The position numbers and the translations under genes were made by a program. A DNA stretch of 64,000 bases from Lentzea albidocapillata (lineage in GTDB: Bacteria; Actinomycetota; Actinomycetes; Mycobacteriales; Pseudonocardiaceae). Below the pieces are notes generated by a model. That model saw nothing but the letters and a program-made list of their open reading frames with translations. It did not search any database and was not told the DNA's origin. This document shows positions 25,486 through 34,858 of this stretch, one piece after another. The stretch is taken from positions 50,858 through 114,857 of the forward strand of contig NZ_JOEA01000028.1 of NCBI RefSeq assembly GCF_000719115.1, written 5' to 3'. Every line of letters begins with the position of its first letter. Within the stretch, counting starts at the first letter, position 1.

Positions 25486-25983
25486 ATGCGTCTTCTTGCT
25501 CGGGTCGGCAGCTTGCGCGCGATCGTCGCGGTGACCGTCGGGTTCATCGCCCTCAACATGATTCTGGTGGTACTGGGCAACGTCACGGACTACGGCACGA
25601 ACGAGGCGTTCGTGCAGCACGTCCTGGCGATGGACACCACGTTCGGCACGGAACTGAGGTGGCGGGCGATCACGAGCCCGGCCGTAGTCACGATCGTCTA
25701 CGTCGCGATCATCCTGTGGGAGGCGATCTCCGCGGTCCTGCTGACCGCCGGCACCGTCGCCTACCTGCGCGACAAGGAGGACAGCGCGCGCAGGTTCGCG
25801 TCCGCCGGCCTGCTGATGGTCGTGGCGTTGTTCCTCGGCGGCTTCATCACCATCGGCGGTGAGTGGTTCGCGATGTGGCAGTCGAAGGACTGGAACGGCA
25901 TCAGCGCGGCCCTGCGCATGGTGACCATCGCGGGCTTCGCGCTGATCCTCGTGCACCTCAACCCGCGTCGGGCCACTCAGTAG
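25486..25983 (+). CDS. DUF2165-like small integral membrane protein
   Basis: 165 residues with four membrane helices: IVAVTVGFIALNMILVVLGN, AVVTIVYVAIILWEAISAVLL, ASAGLLMVVALFLGGFIT and MVTIAGFALILVHL. The loop with ITSPAVVTI...WEAISA and the closing GEWFAMWQSKDWNG match my memory of DUF2165. Function unknown. The 3' end overlaps the convergent signalling gene by 26 bp. Confidence 0.75.
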   Translation: MRLLARVGSLRAIVAVTVGFIALNMILVVLGNVTDYGTNEAFVQHVLAMDTTFGTELRWRAITSPAVVTIVYVAIILWEAISAVLLTAGTVAYLRDKEDSARRFASAGLLMVVALFLGGFITIGGEWFAMWQSKDWNGISAALRMVTIAGFALILVHLNPRRATQ

Positions 25984-27967
25984 TCGGCTCCACGCAGAAC
26001 ACCGGCCCGACACCCGCGTCGGCGCCGAGCTCACCCCACCAGTCGCGCTGCTCGGCGTCCTCGATCGCGTCGACCACCACGATCCCACCGGCCTCGTGCA
26101 CGAACACGACGAGGTCGCTGAGCACGTGCGACACCAGCTCGTCCGGTTTCTGGCAACGCCCCTTCACCCGCACGGCCCGTACGCCGAGCGAGCGCACGAG
26201 CTCGATCTCCGCGGTGGAACCCTTGAAGTCGCGCGCCCCGATGTGGATGCCCAGGTCGGCCAGCAGATCGAGGTTGTCGGCGGCCTCGCCGTCCTCGGAC
26301 GCGAGCACGTGCGCGGGGAAGCCCAGCAACAACCGTCCGGCCTGCAACCCGGTGTCCGCCAGCACGCGCCGCACGTCCCGAACCAGGTCCGGGCTGTTCG
26401 CCATGCTTTCGGTCAAACAGACCGCGAGCATCTCGTCGTACCGGCACGCGGTCTCGGCCGCCGTCCGCAACATCCACTCGCCGAGGGGCAACATCAGCCC
26501 GGTGTGCTCGGCCATCGACACGCACTTCTCGTGCTGGATCAGCCCGAGGTCCCGATGCCGCCAGTTCAGCTCGGCCTCGACGCACACCCGCGCCGTCCCG
26601 TCGAGCTTCATGACGGGGTTGAACACGACCTCGATCTCGCCGCTCTCCCAGGCCCCGGGCATCACGGCGGCAAGCGCGAGGTCTTCCTGCTCCCGCTTGT
26701 CCTGCGTCGCGTCGTGCAGCCCCCACTGCCGCCGCCCGATGCGCTTGGCCCGCCGCAACGTCATGTCGGAGGCGCGTAACACCTCGGCGGGATGATCCCC
26801 CGGATGCAACCGCGGCAGCACGCCGATCGACGCCGACACCGCCACCCCGTGCTCACCGAAGTAGACGGGCTCGGCGAGCTCGTGCTCGATCATCCGAATC
26901 GTCGTGTCGACGTCCGGTGTGTCGATCCCGTTCTCCACCAGCACAGCGAACTCGTCACCCTCGAGGCGAGCGACCATCGCCTTCTCGGCGGAGAACACGG
27001 AGCTGAGCCGCTCGGCGACGAGCTTCAGCACCTTGTCACCGATCTCGCGCCCGAGCCCGTCCGTGATCACCGCGAAGGCGTCGAGATCGAGGTGGTACAG
27101 CGTCACCCCGTGCTCGATGTCGCTGTGCAGCAACGATTCCAGCCGAGTGGTGAGGTACTGCCGGTTCGGCAGCCCGGTCAGCGCGTCGTGCAGCGACTGG
27201 TACTGCAACCGCCCGCCGAGCAACGTGAGCTGGCTGTCGTCGTCGATCATCACCACGTAGTGACGGGGGTTGTCCTCGGCGTCCTTCTGCACTGTCGCCG
27301 CGAGCAACACCCGGAAGTGCTCACCATCGCGATCGATGAGCCGGGGCCGTTCCTCGACCCGCTGCATCCGCCCGTACCGCAACCCGGCCAGCGCGTCGTT
27401 GACGAGCGGCAGGTCGGCGGGAGCGATCAGATCAGTGAGCGTCATGCCGTCCATGTCTTCGCGCCGGAGGATGGTGCACAACGCCTCGTTCGCCCGCCTC
27501 AACTCCCCGTCGAGGCCGACAATCGCGATGCCGGTGGACGAGTGCGTGAAAATGTCCTCGAACCGCTCCTCGCTGGCCTGTAAGTCCAGCTGCACAGCAC
27601 GATTCGCCCGTAACAAGGCGTGGCTGATGCTTTCCTGCTGCTCCAACACAAAAGCCTGAATGGCCGCCGTGTAAGCAGCGGACACGGCACCGATCACCAG
27701 CGCGGCCTGCCGGGCGTCCGCCCCCTCCTGCACGACGAACCGCGCAAGGACCTCGACGGACTCCCGCAAACTCTCAGCGCCGACGCAGTGCATCTCGACC
27801 AGCCGGGTACCGACCCACGAGGCCACATCGGGCTCGTCGACGAGCGCCTCGGCCACCACGTTGAGCAGCTCGCGCAACTCTTCGGTCAGCTTCGCGGCGG
27901 AAAGCGGCACGTACGCGGTCCGGCTGATCCTGACTGCCCAGTCACGCGCCAGCTCGTCGCGTCCCAT
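25958..27967 (-). CDS. PAS-GGDEF-EAL protein with degenerate catalytic motifs
   Basis: 669 residues from the ATG at 27967. A helical sensory N-terminus (~1-130) is followed by a PAS domain (ERFEDIFTHSSTGIAIVGLDGELRRANEAL), a GGDEF domain (~260-420) whose signature reads EGDEF, and an EAL-type domain (~430-669). The EAL signature is EAELNW instead of EALLRW, and the DDFGTG motif is RDFKGS. The phosphodiesterase is therefore probably inactive and the cyclase doubtful, which suggests a c-di-GMP receptor or scaffold. No membrane segment. A 26-bp tail-to-tail overlap with the DUF2165 gene. Confidence 0.88.
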   Translation of the reverse strand: MGRDELARDWAVRISRTAYVPLSAAKLTEELRELLNVVAEALVDEPDVASWVGTRLVEMHCVGAESLRESVEVLARFVVQEGADARQAALVIGAVSAAYTAAIQAFVLEQQESISHALLRANRAVQLDLQASEERFEDIFTHSSTGIAIVGLDGELRRANEALCTILRREDMDGMTLTDLIAPADLPLVNDALAGLRYGRMQRVEERPRLIDRDGEHFRVLLAATVQKDAEDNPRHYVVMIDDDSQLTLLGGRLQYQSLHDALTGLPNRQYLTTRLESLLHSDIEHGVTLYHLDLDAFAVITDGLGREIGDKVLKLVAERLSSVFSAEKAMVARLEGDEFAVLVENGIDTPDVDTTIRMIEHELAEPVYFGEHGVAVSASIGVLPRLHPGDHPAEVLRASDMTLRRAKRIGRRQWGLHDATQDKREQEDLALAAVMPGAWESGEIEVVFNPVMKLDGTARVCVEAELNWRHRDLGLIQHEKCVSMAEHTGLMLPLGEWMLRTAAETACRYDEMLAVCLTESMANSPDLVRDVRRVLADTGLQAGRLLLGFPAHVLASEDGEAADNLDLLADLGIHIGARDFKGSTAEIELVRSLGVRAVRVKGRCQKPDELVSHVLSDLVVFVHEAGGIVVVDAIEDAEQRDWWGELGADAGVGPVFCVEPTTEWPDAG

Positions 27968-28166
27968 CGGACGTGACGGTCTCGCGTCGTCCTGGCTCGG
28001 CAACCGTTCCACCTGACCTGCTCGGCGAGCAACGGTGCGGAAGCCTACCGCCAGCAACCCTCACCGTCCCTGCGCGCCGAGACGTTCCCTCCAACGGGGT
28101 AATAGCGATCTCTGAGCGTTACAACAATTCCTCGCTCGATCGGACCAATTTTTCTCACGAACCGCC

Positions 28167-30488
28167 TCAGGACCCGACGATGTGCCGCAACTGGCCCAGC
28201 AAATCCGACCGGGACGTGGACCCCAACCGCTGCCGCATCCGAGCCATGTGGTGCTCGACAGTCTTGGCGGAGATGAACAACCGATCGCCCACCTGCCGAT
28301 AGGTCATCCCCTCCAGCACCAACTGAGCCACCTCCCGCTCCCGATCGCTCAACTTCCCGGCGTCCTCGGCAACCGCCACGACATCGGCCTCGGCCGCACG
28401 CCGAGCGGAAACCGGCCTCCCCTGCAACAACCGGGCACAGTCCAGCAACCGGACCATCGCCTGCCGATCGGAAGTCCGGATCGCGGCCTGCCCGGCCAGC
28501 CGAGACGCGTCCCACCACAACCCGACCGCGTGCAGGCTGCGAGCCGCTTCCTCGACCCGATCCGCGTCGACGTCACCGGCCACCACGTCCAGCCAGCACT
28601 CGGCCGCGGCGGACAGGATCGCGCAGTACCGGCTGCGCTCCCGATGAACCGCCAGCGCGGCGGCATGTTCCTCGGCGGCGGCGGAGTTCTCGTCGATGAT
28701 CGCCGCGTGCAGCAGACTCCAGTGCAGCTGCGTGGCCCACATCGGCGGATTTCCCAACGACCGCAACAACGCGGCGGCCTGGGCCAGGTGGGGCGCCAGC
28801 CGCTCCTTGTCCCTCAACCGGGCAGCGGCAGCGGCGAACTCCCCCAACGGCAGCAGGCTGAACAGGTCCACCGGGTGCCGGAGAACGGCCTCGCAGGCCT
28901 GCTCCCAGGTCCGGCGCAACGTCGCGAGATCAGAGTTCCGCCGGGCCACGCCGACCTCGAGTGCCACCGCGAAGATCCAGTCACGAGGCTCGAAAGCACC
29001 CCGGACGGACATCAGCGTCTCGCGAGCCACAGCCAGGTTCCCGCGCAACATGTGCAGCCAGGCCTGCAACAGCCGATGCCGCACGGACATCAGCACCCCA
29101 CCGGTCCCGGTCTCCACGGCCCGGTCCAGCACCGACTCGGCCACGTTCGGCTCACCGCAGTGCACGGCGACCAACGCGGCCAGCGCAGCCGGACTGTCCG
29201 GCAACAGCACGGCCCCACCGGCAGGTTCGAGCATCGACGATGCACGTACCAAAGTGGACAGTGCCGCGGTCTCGCCGCCGGCCACCGACTGCCGGACTCC
29301 CTGCAGCATCAACGAAGCCGCGCCGCCGAGCATCGTTGGCGGCTGTGGAGGCGTCTCCTCGAAAACGTGTCCGGTACCGATCAGCCCGATCCCGGCGAAG
29401 GCAGCGGCATAGGGAGTAGCGGCCCACCGGAACAACTCGGTGCTGCGCGCCAGCTGCCCGCGGTGGGCCAGCGCGACGGCCGCCACCTCGGCGGCGGTCC
29501 GCCGGTGCGGCGAATCGGCGTCGCTGATGACCTGGTCGGCGAGACGCAGAGCGCCGTCCAGGTCCCCGGCCATGGCCGAAGCGGTGGCCCAGGAGGCAGC
29601 GGTCTCGGCGGAAGGCGTGCCTCCGCCGGTCGAGGCCTTGAACAAGCGGGCGGCAAGTGCGGGATCGGAGGCCAAGGCCTCACGGGCAGCCGCGACGAAC
29701 ACGGGCCCGCCGATTCCGGTGTCGAGCAGAGGCCGCACGAGCTCCAGCACCGGCCCACCGCGGTCGAGCTGCAGCTGCGCCAGCTTCTGCCGCACCGCGA
29801 TCCGGCGCTCGGCGCGGGTCAGCGCACCGACAGCCCGCAGCGCCAACGGCAGCAAAATGCCGTCCTCAGCGAGCATGCCCGTGGCGCGAGCGGCCTCGAT
29901 GATGTCGCTGACCTCGTCGAAGTCCTTGTCCAGCAACGCGGACAACAGGTCCAGCCGCTGAGCGGCACCGGCCTCGGCGGCCAGCAGGAACTTCTGCAGG
30001 TCCGCGTCCAGCCAGTCGAGATCCGCACGGAACGCGCTGAGCGCGTCAGCGGAAACCTCGGACACGGCCCCAAGGCGTTCCACGAACAGCGGCACGCCAC
30101 CGGTCTGGGCGAACACGAAGTCGGCAACGGGCTTGGAAGCGCCGAGCAGTTCGCGGACACCGTCACGGGACAGCGGCGCCAGTGGCACCATGACGGAGCC
30201 CTGGCTCAGTTCGGCCAGCGCCGCACGGCGCGGCCAGGGCCGGTGGGCGAGTACCAGAAGGGGTTCCGAGGCAAGTGAGCGCAGGGAGGCGTCGTCCAGC
30301 AGGTGCGCGTCGTCCACCACGCGCACGGCAGAGTTGGTGATCTCCGATAGCAGCGCTGTCTTGCCGTAACCACCAGGCGCCGCAACGACAACGCGCAGGC
30401 GGGTGCCCGCGGCGGCTTCGTTGATCCGGTCGAGGACGCCTCGCACTGGGGCGTCCAGCACCAACCTGGCTCGCGTGGTCACGCTCAA
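28167..30488 (-). CDS. Large LuxR-family (LAL-type) ATPase regulator, IniR-like
   Basis: 773 residues. N-terminal P-loop APGGYGKT (~37-44) and VRVVDDAHLL as Walker B, then a long helical TPR-like region, then a C-terminal LuxR HTH (LSDREREVAQLVLEGMTYRQVGDRLFISAKTVEHHMARMRQRLG). The ATPase part is shorter than in MalT-type proteins. Its start overlaps the Hsp70 gene by 4 bp, and the pair is divergent from iniB. In Mycobacterium tuberculosis the regulator IniR (Rv0339c), a large P-loop protein, lies beside iniBAC; the position suggests the same role here. That is inference from context. Confidence 0.82.
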   Translation of the reverse strand: MSVTTRARLVLDAPVRGVLDRINEAAAGTRLRVVVAAPGGYGKTALLSEITNSAVRVVDDAHLLDDASLRSLASEPLLVLAHRPWPRRAALAELSQGSVMVPLAPLSRDGVRELLGASKPVADFVFAQTGGVPLFVERLGAVSEVSADALSAFRADLDWLDADLQKFLLAAEAGAAQRLDLLSALLDKDFDEVSDIIEAARATGMLAEDGILLPLALRAVGALTRAERRIAVRQKLAQLQLDRGGPVLELVRPLLDTGIGGPVFVAAAREALASDPALAARLFKASTGGGTPSAETAASWATASAMAGDLDGALRLADQVISDADSPHRRTAAEVAAVALAHRGQLARSTELFRWAATPYAAAFAGIGLIGTGHVFEETPPQPPTMLGGAASLMLQGVRQSVAGGETAALSTLVRASSMLEPAGGAVLLPDSPAALAALVAVHCGEPNVAESVLDRAVETGTGGVLMSVRHRLLQAWLHMLRGNLAVARETLMSVRGAFEPRDWIFAVALEVGVARRNSDLATLRRTWEQACEAVLRHPVDLFSLLPLGEFAAAAARLRDKERLAPHLAQAAALLRSLGNPPMWATQLHWSLLHAAIIDENSAAAEEHAAALAVHRERSRYCAILSAAAECWLDVVAGDVDADRVEEAARSLHAVGLWWDASRLAGQAAIRTSDRQAMVRLLDCARLLQGRPVSARRAAEADVVAVAEDAGKLSDREREVAQLVLEGMTYRQVGDRLFISAKTVEHHMARMRQRLGSTSRSDLLGQLRHIVGS

Positions 30489-31711
30489 CGGCCGTCCTCA
30501 TCATCGTCTCGGGATCGGGATCGGGAGCTGGAACCGGAGCGGCGTCCGGCGGGCTTCAGCACGCGCGCGACGCGCTTCGCCCGCCTCGGCGGCAGTTCCA
30601 GCGGCGACACGTCCACCGGCGGGCGGGGCGGTGGCGCGGCGAACTCGTCGTCGAGGCTCGGGACCTCGCCGACGGGGAAGCGCATCGAGGCTTCGCGGGT
30701 GTGCACGAGGACCGACGTTTCAAGCGGTTCCGGCTCGACCTCGGGGCCCATCAGGACCCGCCGCGCGGCGACCGCGAGGCCCTTGGCGACCGAGTGCTCG
30801 GGGCGAGCCTCGGCCAGCACACGGCAGTCGACCGCGGACGACAGCGCGTCGCCGATCACGGGCATCCGGCAGGCGCCGCCGACGAGCAGCACCGCATCGG
30901 GCTGCACGGTCCCCAAGGCACGAACGAAGGTGCCGACCAGGTGGTCGACGGACGGCCGGATCTCGTCCACGAACTCGTCGCGCGCGATCTCCACGCCGCT
31001 GACCACGACGGACGGCGCGGAAGGGCCGAGCGCCCGCTTCGCCGCCTCACACTCGGCGGACGACACGTGGCCGTCCTTGCCCAGCCGGCCGCGCACCAGC
31101 CCGAAGAGCAGGTCGTCGAAGTCGGCGCCGGTGTGGTGGTCGACGCCGTCGACGTGGTTGACCAGTTCGAACGTCCGGTTCTGCGCACGCCGGACCACCG
31201 ACGCGGAGAACGCGTGGCTGCCCAGCGAAAAGACCGCCAACGACGCGTCGGGAACCACGCGGGAACGCACGGCGTGGTTCTCGGCGGCCGCCAGCGGCTC
31301 CGGCACGAGGTTCGCGTCGGACAACCCGACCGCCCGCAGGGCCGCGTAGAGCTGTCCGCGGCGATAGGGACCCCACCCGGCCGGGTGACTCACCGCCAGG
31401 TGACGGGGCTGTTCACCCTCCCGGGCGACCACCTCGCCGACGACCCACATGATCAGCAACGCGGTGAGCTCCTCGGCCGGGCACATCTCCGGGCCCAGCG
31501 CGAACGGCACCGCGTCACCGACCCGCCGGGCGAAGCCGGAGGCGGTCCAGCCGGCCACCCCGCGCTCGCCGACCGTGAATGTCCCTGCCTCCGTGAGCTG
31601 CAGCGACGACGGCACCACCAGGGCGATCTCGGCATCCCGTGCACCGTCGAGGCGGCACACGGCAGCCGTCGTCCGGGTGGTTCCGACATCGACTCCGAGT
31701 ACGTACGCCAA
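30485..31711 (-). CDS. Hsp70-like ATPase, partner of the LuxR regulator
   Basis: 408 residues. The actin-fold phosphate motifs are present: VLGVDVGTTRTTAAVCR (phosphate 1), LAVFSLGSHAFSASVV (phosphate 2) and DAVLLVGGACRMPVIGDAL (adenosine motif). After the ~330-residue ATPase domain there is only a short Pro-rich, basic tail (KRVARVLKPAGRRSG) and no classical substrate-binding domain. It may act as an ATP-driven switch on the LuxR protein or on the cell envelope. First gene of an operon with luxR (4-bp overlap), divergent from iniB. Confidence 0.85.
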   Translation of the reverse strand: MAYVLGVDVGTTRTTAAVCRLDGARDAEIALVVPSSLQLTEAGTFTVGERGVAGWTASGFARRVGDAVPFALGPEMCPAEELTALLIMWVVGEVVAREGEQPRHLAVSHPAGWGPYRRGQLYAALRAVGLSDANLVPEPLAAAENHAVRSRVVPDASLAVFSLGSHAFSASVVRRAQNRTFELVNHVDGVDHHTGADFDDLLFGLVRGRLGKDGHVSSAECEAAKRALGPSAPSVVVSGVEIARDEFVDEIRPSVDHLVGTFVRALGTVQPDAVLLVGGACRMPVIGDALSSAVDCRVLAEARPEHSVAKGLAVAARRVLMGPEVEPEPLETSVLVHTREASMRFPVGEVPSLDDEFAAPPPRPPVDVSPLELPPRRAKRVARVLKPAGRRSGSSSRSRSRDDDEDGR

Positions 31712-31788
31712 GTCTCTCCCTCACCTGTTCGCAGCAGCGACCAGTACCTACACGGGTGAACGAGAGACGCTCAAGCGAGGCCCCTAAT

Positions 31789-31853
31789 CCCCTAGGGGGT
31801 CAACGACCGTCACCCCATCGGGGAACGGGGATTCACTGGGAGTGATCCCCGAT
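31789..31853. promoter_or_regulatory. Palindromes in the divergent hsp70 / iniB control region
   Basis: In the 221 bp between the divergent starts lie a perfect CCCCTAGGGG palindrome (31789-31798), an ATCGGGGA (31817-31824) facing ATCCCCGAT (31845-31853), and a nested CGGGGATTCACT / AGTGATCCCCG dyad (from ~31826 to 31851) with one unpaired T. These C/G-run dyads are candidate operators for the LuxR regulator. No clear -10/-35 pair was chosen. Confidence 0.5.
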
Positions 31854-31932
31854 GCCGGTCAGGGGTCCGCTCTCATAACTTTCTGCCACACACCCCTGCC
31901 GAATCCGTGCCTCAATCAGGAGTTCCTTTCAC

Positions 31933-32841
31933 ATGATCCAGCCCAGCACGCTCCACGACTTCGTGCTCAACCTGCTCAGCGACCCGTCCCTCAAGGACGC
32001 TTTCGCGACCGACGCTCAGGGCACCCTGGAGCAGGCTGGCCTGACCGACATCACCGCCGTCGACGTGCAGGAAGTCATCCCGCTGGTCCTCGACCTGCTG
32101 CCCGCCACCCCCGCTGGCCTGCCCGCCATCGACGGTGTCGACCTGGCCCTGCCGACCGACGACCTGCTCGCGGACGGCCCGCTCGGCGCCATCAGCCAGC
32201 TGCAGGCGGTCGCGTCTCAGCTGACCTCGTCGGGCCTCAGCCTCAGCGAGCTGCACACCTCCTCGGCCGGCGTGCTCGCGGCGGACGAGAACGGCTTGAA
32301 CCTCATCACGGCGAACAAGACCCTCGGCGAGTACACCTCGACCAACGTCGGCCTCGACGGTGACTTCTCCGTCGTCGGCGACGTGGCGAGCGTCCTCGAC
32401 CAGACCGCGTCGCCGCTCACCGGCACCGTGCTGGACGTGGCCGACACCGCCACCGCGACCGTCGACGCGCCGCTGGAAGGCGCCACCTCGACCGTTCCCG
32501 GCCTGGACGGCGTCCTCGGCCAGCTCGGCGGCGCGACGGGTCTCGCCCACGACGCCCTCGGCGTGCTGGGCGGCGGCGACGCCAACCTCGGCGTGCTGAA
32601 CGTCTCCGGCCTGGGTGACCTCGCCGACGGCAACCTCACCGCGCACTCCACCGAGACCGTCGCGACCGTCGAGCACACCGTCACCGGCGCCGTCGGCACC
32701 GCGACCGGCGTGGTCGGCAGCGCGGGCGTCGGCGACGTGCTCGGCGGCGACCACGGTGTCGGCAACGTGCTCGGCACCGTCACCGACGTGACCCACAACG
32801 TCCCGGTCGTCGGCGACCTGGACCTGGGTCTGCTCGGCTGA
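31933..32841 (+). CDS. iniB: IniB N-terminal domain protein
   Basis: 302 residues from the ATG at 31933 with AGGAG 10 nt upstream. The first ~55 residues (TLHDFVLNLLSDPSLKDAFATD, LTDITAVDVQEVIPLVLDLLP) match the IniB N-terminal domain. The rest is a low-complexity, Val/Asp/Gly/Thr-rich repetitive tract (GVLGSAG, VGDVLGGDHGVGNVLG) with no Cys and no membrane helix. In mycobacteria iniB heads the isoniazid- and ethambutol-inducible iniBAC operon responding to cell-wall stress. Here it is followed by a hairpin before iniA. Confidence 0.85.
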   Translation: MIQPSTLHDFVLNLLSDPSLKDAFATDAQGTLEQAGLTDITAVDVQEVIPLVLDLLPATPAGLPAIDGVDLALPTDDLLADGPLGAISQLQAVASQLTSSGLSLSELHTSSAGVLAADENGLNLITANKTLGEYTSTNVGLDGDFSVVGDVASVLDQTASPLTGTVLDVADTATATVDAPLEGATSTVPGLDGVLGQLGGATGLAHDALGVLGGGDANLGVLNVSGLGDLADGNLTAHSTETVATVEHTVTGAVGTATGVVGSAGVGDVLGGDHGVGNVLGTVTDVTHNVPVVGDLDLGLLG

Positions 32842-32858
32842 GCCACCCTCCAACGCGG

Positions 32859-32889
32859 ACCGGCCCTGTCTCTCGTGGACAGGGCCGGT
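32859..32889 (+). terminator. Hairpin between iniB and iniA
   Basis: ACCGGCCCTGTC (32859-32870) and its perfect complement (32878-32889) form a 12-bp stem with a 7-nt loop, 17 bp after the iniB stop. It would end or attenuate iniB transcripts before iniA, which starts at 33047. Confidence 0.75.
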
Positions 32890-33046
32890 TCGTCGTCTGG
32901 GTCGGATCCCTCTCCTGACAAAACGATCAAAAAGCTTCACGTTCTGCCCGGTGAGCAACGTCACCGCCCGTCCGAACAGCCCCATCTGCCCGAACAAAAC
33001 CGGTATCGCGTTCGAGGCTTTCACCCAAGGGGGTGAACACGGCACT

Positions 33047-34858
33047 ATGAGTCAGGTGATGGCACCGCCCTGGCTCGACGTGCTCGACGAGACGATCGGG
33101 GCCTGCGTCACGCACCGGAGGCCCGATCTGGAAGCCCGGCTGCGGGAGAAGCGGGCACAGCAACTGGACCCCAAGTTGCGCGTTCTCGTCGTCGGCGAGT
33201 CCAAACAAGGCAAGAGCCAGCTCGTCAACGCGTTGCTCAACGCACCGGTGTGTGCGGTGGGCGACGACATCACGACGACCGTGCCGACCTTCGTCCAGCA
33301 CGCGGACACCCCGTCCGCGGCTCTCGTCCGCAACGCCTCGGCGGGCGGATCGATCTTCCACACCCCGACCGAGCGCATCGCCGTGCCGATCGACCAGGTG
33401 ACGAAACAGGCCGCCGCGCAGCACGTCGTGCGGGCCGAGATCGGCATTCCGCGCGCGCTGCTCGACAGCGGCCTGGTCCTGATCGACACCCCCGGCGTCG
33501 GCGACACCCGCTCCGCGCACACCGCCAGCACGTTCGCGACGCTGATGCAGGCCGACGCCGTGCTGCTGGTCTCCGACGCCACGGGTGAGCTGACGTCGGC
33601 GGAGATGACGCTGCTCAAGAAGGTCATGGAGGCCTGCCCGAACGTCACGGTGGTCGTCACCAAGATCGACCTGGTGCCGAGCTGGCGGCACGTCGTGGAG
33701 CGCAACCGGGCGCTGCTCGCCCGCGCCGGCATCCGCGCGAAGCTCATCCCCGTCTCGTCCGCGCTGCGGCTGCGCGCCGCGAAGACGGGCGACCAGCGCC
33801 TCAACACCGAGTCGGGGTTCCCGGAGCTGGTGACGTGCGTGCAGAGCGACATCGTGGCGAGCGCCGAACTGCTGGCCCGCCGCGCCGTCGCCGTCGTGGC
33901 GTCGTCGGCGATCACGCAGCTGGTAACGCCGTTGCGTGAGGAGCTCACGGCCCACGACTCGTCCCGCACGGTCGCCACGATCTCGACGCTGCAGGAGGCC
34001 CAGCGGCGCGTCGACGAGCTGCGCCGCCGGTCCGCGCGCTGGCAGAACGTGCTCAACGACGAGATGGCCGACCTGATCTCCGACGTCGAGTACGACCTGC
34101 GTGACAGGACCCGCAAGATCCTGCGCGAGGTCGACAAGACCTACGACGAGGCCGACCCCGCGATCGGCTGGGACAAGTTCGAGCAGTGGCTGGAGGACAA
34201 CCTCAACGAGGCCGCCACCACGAACTTCGCCTGGCTGATGGAACGCGCGGAGTGGGTGGCCGCGAAGGTCGCCAGGAACTTCCCGGTCTACCGCGAGGAC
34301 CTGATCCCGGGTTCGGTGCTGCCGGACGACCTGCTCGAACCGGCGAGCAAACTGGAGAAGCCGAAGATCGAGCCGTTCTCGGTGCCGCAGAAGCTCTTCA
34401 CCGGTCTGCGCGGCTCCTACGGCGGCGTGCTGATGTTCGGCCTCGTGACGTCGCTGGCCGGCATGCCGCTGATCAACGTGATCTCGCTCGGCGCCGGCGC
34501 GCTGTTCGGTGGCAAGTCCATTTTGGACGAGAGCGACCAGCGGCTCAAGCGCCGCCAGGCAGCAGCAAAGGCCGCCGCGCAACGGCACGTGGACGACTTC
34601 TTCATGAAGTTCTCCAAGGACGTCCGCGACTCCGGGCGGCACATCCAGCGCTCGCTGCGAAACCACTTCAGCACGCTCGCCGAGGAGCTGCAGGAGACGT
34701 TGCTGGAGTCGGCCCGCAGCGCCAAGCGCGCGGTGCAGGACGACCAGACCGAACGCGAGCGCAGGATGCGCGAAGGCCGCAAGGAGCTGGACAAACTCGT
34801 CATGCTCTACAAGCGGGTGCAGGCACTCGGGGGCCCCGCGATGGAGCTCACGGCGTGA
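33047..34858 (+). CDS. iniA: IniA-like dynamin-family GTPase
   Basis: 603 residues from the ATG at 33047 with AAGGGGG upstream; an open stretch to 32951 is less likely. G1 is GESKQGKS (~50-57), G2 lies in DDITTTVPTF, G3 is DTPGVGD, and G4 reads VVVTKIDL. The long helical stalk ends with a hydrophobic segment (~465-490: GGVLMFGLVTSLAGMPLINVISLGAGALF) that probably inserts into membrane. IniA of mycobacteria is a bacterial dynamin-like protein with membrane-fission activity linked to drug tolerance. Its stop overlaps the iniC start by 4 bp. Confidence 0.9.
   Translation: MSQVMAPPWLDVLDETIGACVTHRRPDLEARLREKRAQQLDPKLRVLVVGESKQGKSQLVNALLNAPVCAVGDDITTTVPTFVQHADTPSAALVRNASAGGSIFHTPTERIAVPIDQVTKQAAAQHVVRAEIGIPRALLDSGLVLIDTPGVGDTRSAHTASTFATLMQADAVLLVSDATGELTSAEMTLLKKVMEACPNVTVVVTKIDLVPSWRHVVERNRALLARAGIRAKLIPVSSALRLRAAKTGDQRLNTESGFPELVTCVQSDIVASAELLARRAVAVVASSAITQLVTPLREELTAHDSSRTVATISTLQEAQRRVDELRRRSARWQNVLNDEMADLISDVEYDLRDRTRKILREVDKTYDEADPAIGWDKFEQWLEDNLNEAATTNFAWLMERAEWVAAKVARNFPVYREDLIPGSVLPDDLLEPASKLEKPKIEPFSVPQKLFTGLRGSYGGVLMFGLVTSLAGMPLINVISLGAGALFGGKSILDESDQRLKRRQAAAKAAAQRHVDDFFMKFSKDVRDSGRHIQRSLRNHFSTLAEELQETLLESARSAKRAVQDDQTERERRMREGRKELDKLVMLYKRVQALGGPAMELTA

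Noticed and set aside
28182..30278. A 698-codon plus-strand frame opposite the LuxR gene
   Set aside because: Gln/Arg/Pro-rich antisense shadow without any domain; the sense strand has P-loop and LuxR HTH.
32951..33046. An extended N-terminus for IniA
   Set aside because: The 32 extra codons lack conservation features, and a good ribosome site (AAGGGGG) precedes the ATG at 33047.
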